This document shows, in pieces, positions 42,362-53,489 of a stretch of DNA of 64,000 nucleotides. Numbering within the stretch: position 1 is the stretch's first letter; each line of letters starts with the position of its first letter. The notes beneath the pieces are model-generated. The model searched no databases and had not been told where the DNA came from. It saw nothing but the letters and a program-made list of their open reading frames with translations. The position numbers were made by a program, and so were the translations under genes. The stretch lies in NCBI GenBank assembly GCA_951213105.1, contig OX578152.1:102731382-102795381 (forward strand), in the 5' to 3' direction. This stretch comes from Amaurobius ferox (lineage: Eukaryota > Arthropoda > Arachnida > Araneae > Amaurobiidae).

Positions 42362-43216
42362 AAAAAATCTGATGTGGGCAACATATGACTTTCCTTATAT
42401 AATGCAATGCATTTACTGTTTTTACGATTAAAAAAATATGGTTTTCTTCTAGTAGCTATTTATATTATTTCCAAGAAATTGAATTTTCGTCCATTAGTCG
42501 TCATTTTCACTGATTTGGTGTCATTTTTATCCATTTGGCGAGATTTCTGTTCATTTCGCAACATTTAAAAAGGTCGCCAAGTTGGCGCCATTCTGCCAAA
42601 TTTGGCGCCAAAATCTCGCCAAGCGTTATGGACGGAGAAACAAGTAATTCTTATAGCAGGTAAATAACTATTGGCGTTCGAATACAAAAGTATTATCCAA
42701 AGTATCATTTCTCATGAGTGGAACGAGCTGGATCTACGAGAATGATGTCACCTAATTTATCGCATGATATTACATATGAAAACTGAACATGTTTCTAGAC
42801 AGTTAATGTATTTTTTATAATTTAAGGTATTTTTTGATAAATTTATTTAAAATATGTGCAATAACTCAGGAACGGTTCATGTTAGTGTTCTAAAGTTTAT
42901 GTGTCAATCGTTTTCTAAGGAAAAAGTACATTAGAAAGGTCTATTTGCGTGACTTTATTAAAGGTTTTGGTGTTTTGATGATTTTTTCAAAATTTCACTC
43001 GACAATTTAGGGGGGTTCTGAACATTCGATTACGTTCAAAAACAATAGGCTTCCAGTATTCACGGATTGTGATTTTTGTACCAAATTTCATTCAAATCGG
43101 TCCATTTGTTAGTCAGTTATCGTCTCCACAGACTCACTGAGACACACACACACACACACACATAGACATCACCTCAAAAATATTTGATTCGTGATCAGGG
43201 ATGCTTGAAACATTCT
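42362..43216 (+). mobile_element. family A element, missing the terminal hairpin
   Basis: A normal start (TGATGTGGGCAACATATGAC), GCCAA/TTGGC cluster and CA run. After AGGGATGCTTGAAACATTCT the copy breaks into a short scrambled piece (GAAGGAAAGTAATATAAGGA, to 43252) directly before an inverted family A copy. Confidence 0.8.
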
Positions 43217-43252
43217 CCTCTCCCGAAGGAAAGTAATATAAGGAATGTAATT

Positions 43253-44258
43253 TACTTTCCTTATATACATAATGTAAAAGGAAAGTATTGTGACGGGGTC
43301 GAAAATTCGAATTCAAGTTTTCGACGGGAGAGCACGTTTCAAGCATCCCTGATCACGAATCAAACAATTTTGAGGTGATGTCTGTGTGTGTGTGTGTGTG
43401 TGTGTGAAAGTATGTGTGTGTGTGTGCGTGTCAGTGAGTCTGTGGAGACGATATATCACGAACGAATGGAGCGATTCGAATGAAATTTGGTACAAAAATC
43501 ACGATCCGTGAATACTGGAAACCTATTGTTTTTAAACGTAATCGAATGTTCAGAACCCCCTAAGTTTTTGATTGAAATTTTGAAAAAATCATCAGAAAAT
43601 CAAAACCTTTAATAAAGTTAATCAAATAGGCATTTCTCATGTAATTTTTCCTTAGAAAGCGATTGACATAAACTTTAAAACGCTAGTAGGAACTGTTCTC
43701 GAGATATTGCACATTTTTCAAATAAATGTTTCAAAAAATCCCATAAATTAAAAAAAATATTATCTGTTGAGAAACATGTTCATTTTTCATATGTAATATC
43801 ATGCGATAATTTGGGTGACATTATTCTAGTGGATCCAGCTCGTTTCATCCATGAAAAAATATACTTTGTGTGATACTTTTGTATTTGAACGCCAATAGTC
43901 ATTTATCTGTTATAAGAGTAACTTATTTCTCCGTCCATAACGCTTGGCGAGATTTAGTGACGGATTTGACGAAATGTCACCAAATTGGCGATTTTTTTTA
44001 AATGTTGCCAAATTAACGAAAATCTTGCCAAATGGATAAAAATGACGCCAAATCAATGAAAATGACGCTTCATGGACGAAAATTTAGTATCTTGGAATGA
44101 ATATAAATATATATTATAAGAATAACCCATTTTTACTTTCCTTATATACATAATGTATAAGGAAAGTATTGTGATGGGGTCGAAAATTCGAATTCGAGTT
44201 TTCGACGGGAGAGCATGTTCAAGCATCGCTGATCACGAATCAAACATTTTTGAAGTGA

Positions 44259-44294
<36 letters not shown>

Positions 44295-45165
44295 TATGTG
44301 TGTGTGTGTGTGTGTATGTGTGTGTGTGTGTGTGTCAGTGAGCCTGTGGAGACGATAACTGACGAACGAATGGACCGATTCGAACGAAATTTGGTGCAAA
44401 AATCACAATCCATAAACACTGGAAGGCTATTGTTTTTATACGCAATCGAATGTTCAGAAGCTCCCTAAATTTTCGTGGGAAATTTTGAAAAAATCGTCAA
44501 AAAATCAAAACCCCTGATAAAGTTGCGCAAATGGATATTTCTTATGTAATTTTTTATTAGAAAACGATTGACATAAATTTTAAAACGCTAACATGAACCA
44601 TTGAGATATTGCACATTTTTCAAAAAAATTATCAAAAAGTCATATAAAATAAAAAAAAATATTTCCTATTGAGAAACATTTTCGCTTTTCACATGTAATA
44701 TCATGCGATAAATCTGGTGACATCATTTTCATGGAACTAGCTTATTCCATTCATGAAAAAAGATACGTTGAATAATACTTTTGTATTTGAATGCCAATAG
44801 TCATTTATCTGCTGTAACTTATTTCTCCGTCCATAACGCTTAGCGATATTTTGGCGATGAATTTGGCGGAATGTCGCCAACTTGGCGGCATTTTTAATTG
44901 TTACCAAATTAACAAAAATCTCGCCAAATGGATAAAAATGACGCCAAATCAATGAAAATGACGACTAATTGAAGGAAATTCAATATCTTGGAAAGAATAT
45001 AAATATCTACTATAAGAATAACATTTTTTTAACTGTAAAAGTAGTAAATTCATTGCATTATATAAGGAAAGTCATGTGTTGTCCACATCAGATTTTTATT
45101 ACTGTAAAAGTGGTAAATTTATTGCATTATATAAGGAAAGTCATGTGCTGCTCACATCAGATTAT
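43253..45165 (-). mobile_element. family A element split by another family A copy
   Basis: Outer copy: 43253-44133 runs from the hairpin TACTTTCCTTATATACATAA to AGAATAACCCATTTTT. The missing remainder (TATTACTGTAAAAGTGGTAA to GCTGCTCACATCAGAT) is found at about 45098-45165, beyond the inner copy. Together they make one full-length element. Confidence 0.8.
44134..45097 (-). mobile_element. family A element nested in a family A copy
   Basis: A complete copy from TACTTTCCTTATATACATAA to GTTGTCCACATCAGATTTT, inserted in the T-run of the outer element. It is flanked by T residues on both sides and shows no target duplication. It contains GT runs at 44266-44335. Confidence 0.82.
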
Positions 45166-45780
45166 TTATTTTCAAACAAAGTCGCCATATATTACGTTTG
45201 CTAAATTTCAATTGATTAATGTCAAGCTTTAATTTTGTGATACATGTATTAAAATGGCTATAAACGTGAGAAAATAAATTACATTATCTTAATTCATCGG
45301 AATAATTCATCATAAGGTCACGGGTCCCCCCTCCCGCCCCCCACAGATTGTTTTAGATCTTCACTTTTAAATAGTGTAATTTATCGTGATCAAACTGTGT
45401 CTTGGTTCATAAACTACGAATTGAAAACGTTTTGTAGATAAGCAATTAGGAACAACTCCACAGCTGTAGATGGCGTGTTTGCCACGCCCATCAAGAATTA
45501 ATTTCATATCTTATACAATATTCATCCACCCCTTTTGGCCTTTGAAAATACTTTATTTTATCTTCTTTTATATCCAAAAATAGTCAGCAATTCAGGGCGT
45601 GACATAAACTGTCACACACAGATGTGGTCTTAGGAGATTAGAAAAATAAAAAATAAATAAACTGATGTATCTAACTAATGGGGAGTTCGCATCAAACTTT
45701 TCTTTGAAAGTATTGGCTTCCTCTGAACTCCCTCATATGTCATCAATACTAGTATGCATACTCAGCGTTGTTCGTGATTT
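45166..45780. other. no recognised feature
   Basis: Contains a C-run at 45328-45343. No gene seen. Confidence 0.4.
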
Positions 45781-46749
45781 AAAAAAATCTGATGTGGGCA
45801 ACACATGACTTTCCTTATATAATGTAATGAATTTACTACTTTTACAGTAAAAAATAAGTTTTTCTTATAGCAGATACTAATATTCTTTCTAAGATATTGA
45901 ATTCTCGACAATGAGTCGTCATTTTCATTGATTTAGCGTCATTTTTATCAATTTGGCGAGATTTCCGTTAATTTGGCAACATTTCAAAAAGTCGCCAAGT
46001 TGGCGATATTCCGCCAAATTCGTCGCCAAAATCTCGCCAAAAGTTATGGACGAAGAAATAGGTTGTTCTTTCAGCAGATAAATGACTATTGGCGTTCAAA
46101 TACAAAAGTATTATTCAAAGTATCATTTTTCATGAATGGAACGAGCTAGATCCACGAGAATGATGTCACCCAATTTATCGCATGGTATTACATATGAAAA
46201 GTGAACATATTTCTCAATAGGAAATATTTTTTTTTTCATTTCATATGACTTTTTGATATTTTTTTTGAAAAATGTGCAATATCTCGAGAACGGTTCATGT
46301 TAGCGTTCTTAAATTTATGTCAATCGTTTTCTAATGAAAAATTACATAATAAATGTCTATTTGCGTAATTTTATTAGTGGTTTTGAATTTTTAAAAATTC
46401 AAAATTTTATTCGAAAATTTAGGGGGGGTTCTGAACATTCGATTATGTATAAAAAGAATAAGCTTCCAGTTTTTACGAATTGTGATTTTTGTACCAAATT
46501 TGGTTCGACTCGGTCCATTCGCTCGTCAGTGATCGTCTCTACAGACTCACTGACACGCACACACACACACACATACACACACACATACATACACACACAC
46601 ACATACACACACACACACAGACATCACTTGAAAAATGTTTGATTCGTAATCAGGGATGCTTGAAACGTGCTCTCCCGTCAAAAACTCGAATTCGAATTTT
46701 CGACCCCGTCACAATACTTTCCTTATACATTATGTATATAAGGAAAGTA
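45781..46749 (+). mobile_element. family A element, full length
   Basis: Start TGATGTGGGCAACACATGAC, the motif cluster at 45910-46045, the CCAAATTTGGTTCGACTCGG module, CACA/CATACA microsatellite at 46557-46620, and the hairpin end ATAAGGAAAGTA. The left flank is an A-run. Confidence 0.85.
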
Positions 46750-46814
46750 ATAGGTGCAAATGTCAGTAGTATCCTAAAAAATAATATTTTTAAGAAAAAA
46801 TTATCTTAAAATAT

Positions 46815-47051
46815 TTGATTCAATTCCCTAAAAAGAAACGTAAAAATTTATGTTTTTGTTATGAAAAATTATCTGCACAGGCATATCGAAGGACAGAATG
46901 CCACAATGCCGTTTGTAAACAAATTTACAAAATACATGAAAATTGTTTCAACATGCACCAAAATGAAGACTTTAAAATAGTAGAAGATACTGCAGCCATT
47001 TCATTTTCGTGCTTCTCCAAAAATAGCCAAGTAGCAGCTAGCTGCTTATAA
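46815..47051 (+). pseudogene. small Cys/His-rich frame, transposase-tail-like
   Basis: The 78-aa frame contains KRKNLCFCYEKLSA and ECHNAVCKQIYKIHENCFNM followed by H. Paired cysteines and a closing H-x3-C-F-x2-H are reminiscent of the zinc-binding C-terminal tail of piggyBac-type transposases. No DDE domain lies upstream, because a family A copy directly precedes it. The identification is tentative; a captured fragment or chance are alternatives. Confidence 0.3.
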
Positions 47052-47291
47052 AAACAGCAGCTACTTAATTCTAACTTTCAAAGTAATCTATCTTAAACAA
47101 CATTGTATTTTATAGATTTTTCACAAACTAAAAATTCGAACAGAATATTATTTTTTTCTATCCTAGAAGAATAGCATATATAGAAGTTGCATTTAAAAAG
47201 ATAAATATTAGGCACAAAATGAAATTAAAGAATATATTAATTCAGAAAATTCATTCAGAAAAGCATTTTCTTACTTTTCCTATCTGCAAAG

Positions 47292-47710
47292 ACCTTAATA
47301 ACATCTACAAAATCAAGTTTTGAGTTATGTTATACTCAACAGTTAGTAAAATTAAATTAGAGATTATGCTGTCTTAAATTAGGTCTAAAAAATTTTCTTA
47401 TTCTTTTAAATGCAGAGAAAGAACATTTGCCAAAAGAAAGTAGAAAAAATACATGCTTTATAAAAAGTTTGGAATACAATGTTAGGATGATTAGGGGACT
47501 TTAACAACATCTCCGAAATGAAGTTTTAAGTTATGTCATACTCAACAGCTAGTAAAATTACATTTATGAGATTATATTTTAAATTAGATCTTAAAAGCTT
47601 TTTTATTCATTTAAATGCAGAGAAAGCATGTTCACCAAAAGAAAGTCAAAAGAAGATTCTTTATAAAATTTTAGGATACAATTTCAGATTATAATAATTT
47701 TGGGGCCCAC
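47292..47710. repeat. 206-bp tandem duplication
   Basis: ACCTTAATAACATCTACAAA at 47292 and ACTTTAACAACATCTCCGAA at 47498 begin two copies. Shared landmarks include CATACTCAACAG, AGTAAAATTA and AATGCAGAGAAAG. The copies are clearly diverged. Confidence 0.7.
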
Positions 47711-48176
47711 AAAATCTGGAGACCACGGTATAATCCTTGCGAGCCAAAGCAGTACCAAGGCCTAATCTTATGCATCATGTTCCGTCATATGACAACTCAA
47801 TATCAAGCAGAAAAATAATATAAATTCATCCAAAAGATTTGATAAAAAGTTCTGTATCTCCCTCTTCCTCACCCGGGAAGGAATGAAAAATGATCATCAT
47901 ACAGCACTTCCAAAACGGCTCCAGACTATTATATTGGAGATCAGTGCTGATAAATGGTGGGAGGGATGAATTCCACACTGAAATATTTATCTCTAAAAGA
48001 GTGTTTTCAAACAATATTTTACAGCTGTGCTGTGTCCCATTGAATATCGTATATGAGCGACGTCAGCGATAAGAATAAATATTGAATACTGTTGAGTGAT
48101 TGCGAATTTCCTTCTTTGACTAGATTTAAGGGCGTTTCGAATTAATAATCGCTAGCAGTTGCTAGTTTCAACATGT
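47711..48176. other. no recognised feature
   Basis: Spacer before the MITE. No gene seen. Confidence 0.4.
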
Positions 48177-48180
48177 TTAA

Positions 48181-48354
48181 CATTTTGCTTACGGATGGGA
48201 CAGCGTCGATGGGTGGACGCCAATCATCACCCATGGGTGGACGCCAATGCCTGCAAAGGGGAATCGAACTGTTTGGGGTAGAGTATGTTAAATACCTGTC
48301 TTTTTGAGAGGTTCTTCGTTTGGGATGGACGATGTCCCACCCGTAAGCAAAAGG
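48181..48354. mobile_element. piggyBac-type MITE, 174 bp
   Basis: TTAA flanks both ends (48177-48180 and 48355-48358), the diagnostic piggyBac target duplication. The termini are imperfect 27-bp inverted repeats (CATTTTGCTTACGGATGGGA against CCTTTTGCTTACGGGTGGGA, continuing CAGCGTC/CATCGTC; 3 mismatches). The interior repeats ATGGGTGGACGCCAAT twice. No coding capacity. Confidence 0.75.
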
Positions 48355-48430
48355 TTAAACATGTAAGGTGCATTTTGAAAGTGTGATATTCACCATGTTT
48401 TTTTTAATTCTTTTTAAAAGCGCAATTTGA

Positions 48431-48480
48431 ATACAGTATTTAGCCGATTATCCGAACCAGTGGGGACCAAACGTTGTTCA
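48431..48480 (+). mobile_element. pogo/Tigger-type terminal repeat relic
   Basis: ACAGTATTTAGCCGATTATC followed by CGAACCAGTGGGGACC resembles the inverted-repeat end of pogo-like elements (CAGT...TCG.TTATCCG). The opposite end is not seen. Confidence 0.45.
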
Positions 48481-48608
48481 AATAATTGGACGGAGAATTA
48501 CCCCAAATTTTTGGGAATTACCAATTGGTGAAGTGTGGGAATTGGTTTGATAGATCCCGCCTCCGAAAACTGATTGGCACGGCTCTGGCATGCTCTAAGT
48601 TGTAGTGC

Positions 48609-48643
48609 TCAAGAAGAAGAAGAAGAAGAAAAAGAAGAAGAAA
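48609..48643. repeat. GAA microsatellite
   Basis: An interrupted (GAA)n run. Confidence 0.8.
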
Positions 48644-48654
48644 ACAAGACAAGA

Positions 48655-48905
48655 TCATTTTCTTCGTTTTTCAAGAGAGATTAAATTAAATTTTTGCCAC
48701 AGTTGACTAGTATGCATGTCATATGAATAATACTCCGCCATTCTGTAATACATAGCGCGTAAAAATTCATTTTGTACTACTTTAATTTCTTGGGAGTACA
48801 GATGGTAAATAGGATCCCAGATCATAGAACAGTATAGTAAAATAGGCTTGACAAAAATGTCCCGCAGCTCATCCAGACAATGCCTCAGGGAAATAAAGGT
48901 GGAGC
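48655..48905 (-). pseudogene. non-LTR reverse-transcriptase fragment (thumb region)
   Basis: The - strand reads DELRDIFVKPILLYCSMIWD, then EIKVVQNEFLRAMYYRM, then a YDMHTSQLW-type ending, open for about 65 codons. In LINE reverse transcriptases the segment (L)xYCSxxWxP...IExVQxxFLR lies just after the palm, in the thumb/connection region. Catalytic motifs and both ends of the gene are missing. It is distinct from the LINE at 20399 and from the fragment at 5245. Confidence 0.65.
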
Positions 48906-49384
48906 CAGGATGAGCTTCTGAAATCTCAAGATCCGGCTGTCCAATTGCGAGAAGGAGCCCTCATTCGAATGCCAGTGTCTAGATGGAGCCGATCCCAATA
49001 TTTCTATGTCGACAAGAATGAAATTATTCCAAGTATATTCCTTCGCCGACTCGATAATAAGTTTGAGCATAGGCTAAAAGCAACCGAATCTGCAAAAGAA
49101 GACCAGTAACATCGCCAATGGCTCCAGAATTTTGCAAAATGCTATTGACGAAATGTTTATCTTAAAGTGCATCAAAGCCATAATAGGCGAGCAATCATAA
49201 ACTGCTGCTATGGTCAACAGTCTAAATGAATTGGGGTGAGCTAATCAATTTTATGATAAAATAGTAAGATATTCAGTAAACAATGCTCTGCCGTCCATTA
49301 AAACTGTCTAAATTTTTAAAATTATCAGTTATCATTGGTTAAGTGTATAAATAAAATGCATACTCTTGCGAACATGTAGCCGGC
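48906..49384. other. no recognised feature
   Basis: Possibly more of the same decayed LINE on the - strand, but no motif is recognisable. Confidence 0.3.
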
Positions 49385-49903
49385 CCTGATTGCTCTTTTG
49401 AGAACCCAATGGGAAAACTCCTTTACAGTCAGCTATTCCTATTAAGTCAATCCAGGATAGCAATATTGGAACACTAGTTGCAGGGTTGTCGAATTTGGCG
49501 CTTTATCGCCAATTTGGCGACATTTCGAAGATTCAAGAACTGGTTAGAAATAATAAATATTCTGGGAAATAGGACTTCCTGCTGGAAGTTGCTACGGAAA
49601 GTATATGAAAAGAGTTGTTGCTCAGTAGGAGAGCAGTTGATGCGATATGAGATACATTGAATTGTAAGGTACGTTATTGTTTTGAGAATAGTATCGGCTG
49701 TTTTGTGAAATTAGTGGAGCATATAATTGCTGTTTTATTGTACCTGAAGGTAGTTTATTGATCTTTTGAGACAGTTATTGAGCTATTTTCTGTATACTGT
49801 TCATGTTTACGCTTTGCTTGTAAATAAACGTATTAGTTATCCAGAAATTTGGGCTCATTATTGTATCTTAAGTTTACAATAACGAATCCAGAAAATCGTA
49901 ACA
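49385..49903 (+). repeat. LTR-like repeat copy 3
   Basis: Landmarks ATCGCCAATTTGGCGACATT, GGAAGTTGCTACGGAAAGTA, AATTGCTGTTTTATTGTACC and AAATAAACGTATTAGTTATC occur in order. It ends in TCGTAACA, complementary to the TGTTACG start of copy 1. Confidence 0.55.
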
Positions 49904-49933
49904 ATACTAATAATACATTGAATGTATAGGAAA

Positions 49934-51195
49934 CAAGAAAGATCGATCATGCTTAAAGCATTGATTATGAAACACTTTCCAACTTCAATGCAATTTTATT
50001 TAAACATCTCTAAAATGCAATACATGCCTAAGTCATATTTTAAAACTTATCACAATACTACATTAATTTATTATATTTGAAAACTTAAACCTTCATCGAA
50101 AAAAATGAACTTCATTCAAATGACGGCATTGATATATAAATTGCCTGGTTTAAACATCTCTAAAATGCGATACAATCCTCGGAAATATTTTGAAAATCAT
50201 CATAATACTACAATAATTTATTATATTTGAAAACTTCATCGAAAACAACTGACATTCATTCAAATGACGTCATAGAAAAAATAACACGCCTGGCTCTCTC
50301 TATAAAAGCAGCATCTCACTCATAACATTTTCCCATTCATTTCATTCATCACAGTACTAAAATAATCTATTTTAGTAAAAACTTAAGACCATGGAGCTAC
50401 AAGTAATTAAACTCTATGCTTAAAACTTCATCGAAAAAAAAATCGTCCTTCTCTGTATAAAATTAATGAATATTTCATTCATATCAGCTATGCAGACTCC
50501 ATGAAATAAATACTTTTGCGTTAGAAAATACAGCAATTCTTATGCAACTCATCCTACATACTTTGCTATTTACATTTTACATAAGTGAAAAATAGGCTTC
50601 GTTGTAGAAATAATCAAATTTGGATGATCATTTAAACTCAAATATATTGTAATTGCGGTGTTTCAGTATGTAGATGCACAGAATTTAAGCAAAAATAAAG
50701 CGGTTTTAGGACGAATACAACACTCAATATGAATTAAAAAGAACTTCAAAAATCACAAATGAAACAAGATGGATGCCATATTTTATCTTGAAGCGGGTCA
50801 CGTGATCTTTTCATATCATGGTCATGTGATCGCTTCATATAAGGTGTAATTATTATTTTAATTTTTATTTAAAATACTACTGAATATATTTTGCTGAAAT
50901 TTTTTTTATATATTTTATGAAATAATTTGAATATTACCTAAAATTTTCGAAGCAATTTGTGAATTTTAAATTCGCTTAAAAAATGTTTGAAAAGTTAGGT
51001 CCCATAGGGTTCAATGTATTTCATTTTTTCAACTCGGGTTCAATCCAAAACTAATTGGGTAATATTATTCATTTATATTTCCATAGGTCCTACAGGCCGT
51101 CTGAACAACATACTAAAATTTCATTTCGATTAAGTTATTTTTACGGCAGTTATCGTGCTAACGGGCAGGCAGACAGACAGAATGAACAAAGACTT
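49934..51195 (+). repeat. left arm of the 8.1-kb element
   Basis: Pairs with 56808-58033. It contains a private 149-bp tandem duplication (49999-50293) absent from the right arm. Near its inner end it carries the AAAATTTCATTTCGATTAAG module followed by CAGACAGACAG. Confidence 0.65.
49999..50293. repeat. 149-bp tandem duplication
   Basis: TTTAAACATCTCTAAAATGC starts at 49999 and again at 50148. Both units run to a CCTGG phrase. Confidence 0.8.
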
Positions 51196-51580
51196 CACTT
51201 TTCACTTTTCAACTTTGTTATTAATGTAAAGTGTTAAAAAATAAACTAATATCAATACCATAAAATCAAATTTATTCATTTTTTTTAATTATAGGTACTA
51301 TTGATAAGTCAAGTAATTAATATTAGTAAAAGTATTAACGTACATAAGATATCCTGTAAATACTGTAGAAATAAAATTAATTTATTTAGGATAAATAATA
51401 ATCACGTGATCATTAGCCTCTGCTCCCGTATTGCATGTTCATTTGTAGTAGCCGGAAAGGTTACTTGCGATATAATTTCACAAACACTGTAGTACTAATG
51501 ACGGGTACATTAATGGAGAATATTAATACAAATTATTTTTATTATGTAATATTTTTCCTATTGTTTATTGGTATCCCTTA

Positions 51581-52570
51581 TATTGTAAGGAAGTGCAAAA
51601 CATAAATTCAAATTTTAGTTCAAATTTAAAATGAATATAACGTTGTTCATGTGAGAGTTGCTGAGAAAATACATTTTTTTTTGGTTCATGATAAAGGGGG
51701 AGTAACTGGATTTAGCGAAAAACAAGAGAAAATCTGCAAGTGTAAACGGGATTTGCTCCGAAACGAAAGTTTAACATAATTTGCATATTTTCTTTGTTCA
51801 ACGACATAGAAGAGTGTTTTAACACTTTCCTTGACAGGGTATTATATATATTTCCCCACCTTTTTTTTATTCCATAAACAAGAATGACAAGATTTTTCCA
51901 TTCATTTTAAATTCTGTTTAAAATTCGGGAGAAGGACAGATCTTAAAATTTATCTCCTATTTTGTCTCCTACAACATATGCTTTGGGTTTTACTTTCAAA
52001 TATCTGATATACAGATATTTTCCAACTTGAATTTTAAATAAAAATATCTGTTCTAATCTAGCGTTGAATGGATTGATTGTATGATGGAATTCAATTCATT
52101 TCATATTTTTGTATTTTCACTGGTACAGCCTGTGAAAGACAAAGTAAAACTAACATTCTTAAAAATTTTGATGCAACATTTTAATAAGATTTTATAATAA
52201 TATATGACGCTTAAAGTCGAAAACAATCGTCTTAATCGAAAAGTTGCTCAGTTCGAATCTGCCCCTTAATCGATATGATAAGTGTATTAAGTTTCAACCT
52301 TGTAGATCACCGGAAGGCTTCTGGAAGGCGGGGGGGGGAGGCCTGAAAAGATATTTTGTTTGCCCAGTGGAAGAAACATAAAATGCAATTCGTTTATTTT
52401 TGCTTCATGAACGATTCTATACGTGTAAAAAAATTCAGCGTTTTTGTTACCTGGAGGATCTGAAAAGAGTATCGGGAAAAAACATTACCCACCTAGTTGG
52501 GGCAATTAAAAATCCGGATTTGTTAGATTCTGCCTCATCATAAATACTATAAGTGTGGAAAGATTTGTAA
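51581..52570 (+). repeat. central unit 1
   Basis: Begins TATTGTAAGGAAGTGCAAAA. Shared landmarks are TTCATGATAAAGGGGGAGTA, ACTGGATTTAGCGAA, TTTCCTTGACAGG, TACCTGGAGGATCTGAAAAG and a TTGTTAGATTCTGCC ending. Related to the units at 53935 and 55316. The sense of the unit is unknown. Confidence 0.6.
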
Positions 52571-53110
52571 AGAACCTTGCTGCCCTAACCGGAAATCGAA
52601 CTCTGGACCTCCAAACTGGCCAGTCCACCCCCCCCAGGGCGGGCCACCCAAAAATGGGTGGTTACGGATGTTGGCTCTGTAGCCTTGATCCTCCAAACTA
52701 GGGGGGGGAATAATCTGGGAAATTGGCTGTCGAGGAATCGAGGAGGCAATCTCTGAATCGATACGGCAGTATGACCTCGGACTCTTCCAGGTGGTTGGGA
52801 TCTCACGGACTGAGGCTATTCATGCCCTGAGCCTAGATCCGACCGGCGACTGGGATCAGGCCTGGCGGGTGTTCTTCGGACCCTACCCGGTGAATGATCC
52901 CGCCGATTACGCGACCGAGGCTGCGGCTTTGCTGGATGAAAGATGGTTTGTTCCGCGGCTTGCCTTAATATGGCGTACACCTTACACGGTCGCCTGGCTT
53001 GTTCGCTTAGTCCTGGCCAGTCCACTCTCTGTCGTGGAGCAACTGGGATGAATTTGCAAGCTCTTATAGTCGAAGTAGACTCGGCATCCTTCACCCTCTA
53101 ATGTCATAGT
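52571..53110 (-). mobile_element. tRNA-derived SINE split by a GC-rich insert
   Basis: Outer parts: GCTGCCCTAACCGGAAATCG and AACTCTGGACCTCC at the left, GAGCAACTGGGATGAATTTG, CAAGCTC and GTCGAAGTAGACTCGGCATC at the right. They match, with divergence, the uninterrupted copy at 53490-53640. The insert lies between copies of CTGGCCAGTCCAC. Confidence 0.6.
52629..53012. mobile_element. 384-bp GC-rich insert with 13-bp target duplication
   Basis: CTGGCCAGTCCAC at 52616-52628 and 53013-53025 flanks it. It starts with a C-run, has the hairpin CCACCCAAAAATGGGTGG (52650-52667) and a G-run at 52701-52708. On the + strand a frame is open from at least 52713 to the TGA at 53049-53051 (sample: NDPADYATEAAALLDERWFV; the last 12 codons lie in the SINE). 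Base composition is strikingly GC-rich for this window. The origin is unknown: a processed transcript, captured foreign DNA or a GC-rich short element. Confidence 0.6.
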
Positions 53111-53195
53111 GGCGACCATGTGACAATATCACTGACCACCTCCTGCTATTTTTACCTCAGATTAGCCTCCTGATATTATTATTTTTACACAGGTT

Positions 53196-53345
53196 GGTTT
53201 CCCTTTACCGGTCGTGCTCAAGCCTTACGACGAGTCGGATGATCTGGATCTTCAACAGATTAGTTCCCCGGCCACTCAAATTGCTGCTCATGCCTTGGGG
53301 CGAGTCGAGTGGTCTGGGTTTCGACAGATTAGTCTCCTGCGTGGT
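53196..53345 (+). mobile_element. two SINE tail fragments in tandem
   Basis: CGTGCTCAAGCCTTACGACG, AGTCGGATGATCTGGATCTT and CAAC are followed by a second tail (GCTGCTCATGCCTTGGGGCG, AGTCGAGTGGTCTGGGTTTC). The second is bounded by CAGATTAGT at about 53257 and again at about 53325, a plausible 9-bp target duplication. Same tail subtype as 57190-57247. Confidence 0.5.
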
Positions 53346-53489
53346 CGTTAACCTCTTAATTTGAAATCGGCGCTCAATCTTCAATCTCCCATAATCTTCT
53401 GAATCTGTGCTAGGTATACTAGGGTCACTTTCAGACCTCTGACGTCTTTGTACTAACCTACAGGGTTTATTTGCTTTGGAGCCATTGTA

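Noticed and set aside
43313..43495. Frames with poly-(HT) or poly-(CV) stretches, here and near 3638, 28997, 44142, 46399 and 58757
   Set aside because: They are translations of the CA/GT microsatellite in family A copies and recur only because the element does.
47890..48072. Overlapping short frames on both strands near 47826-48072
   Set aside because: Short, overlapping on both strands, without recognisable motifs.
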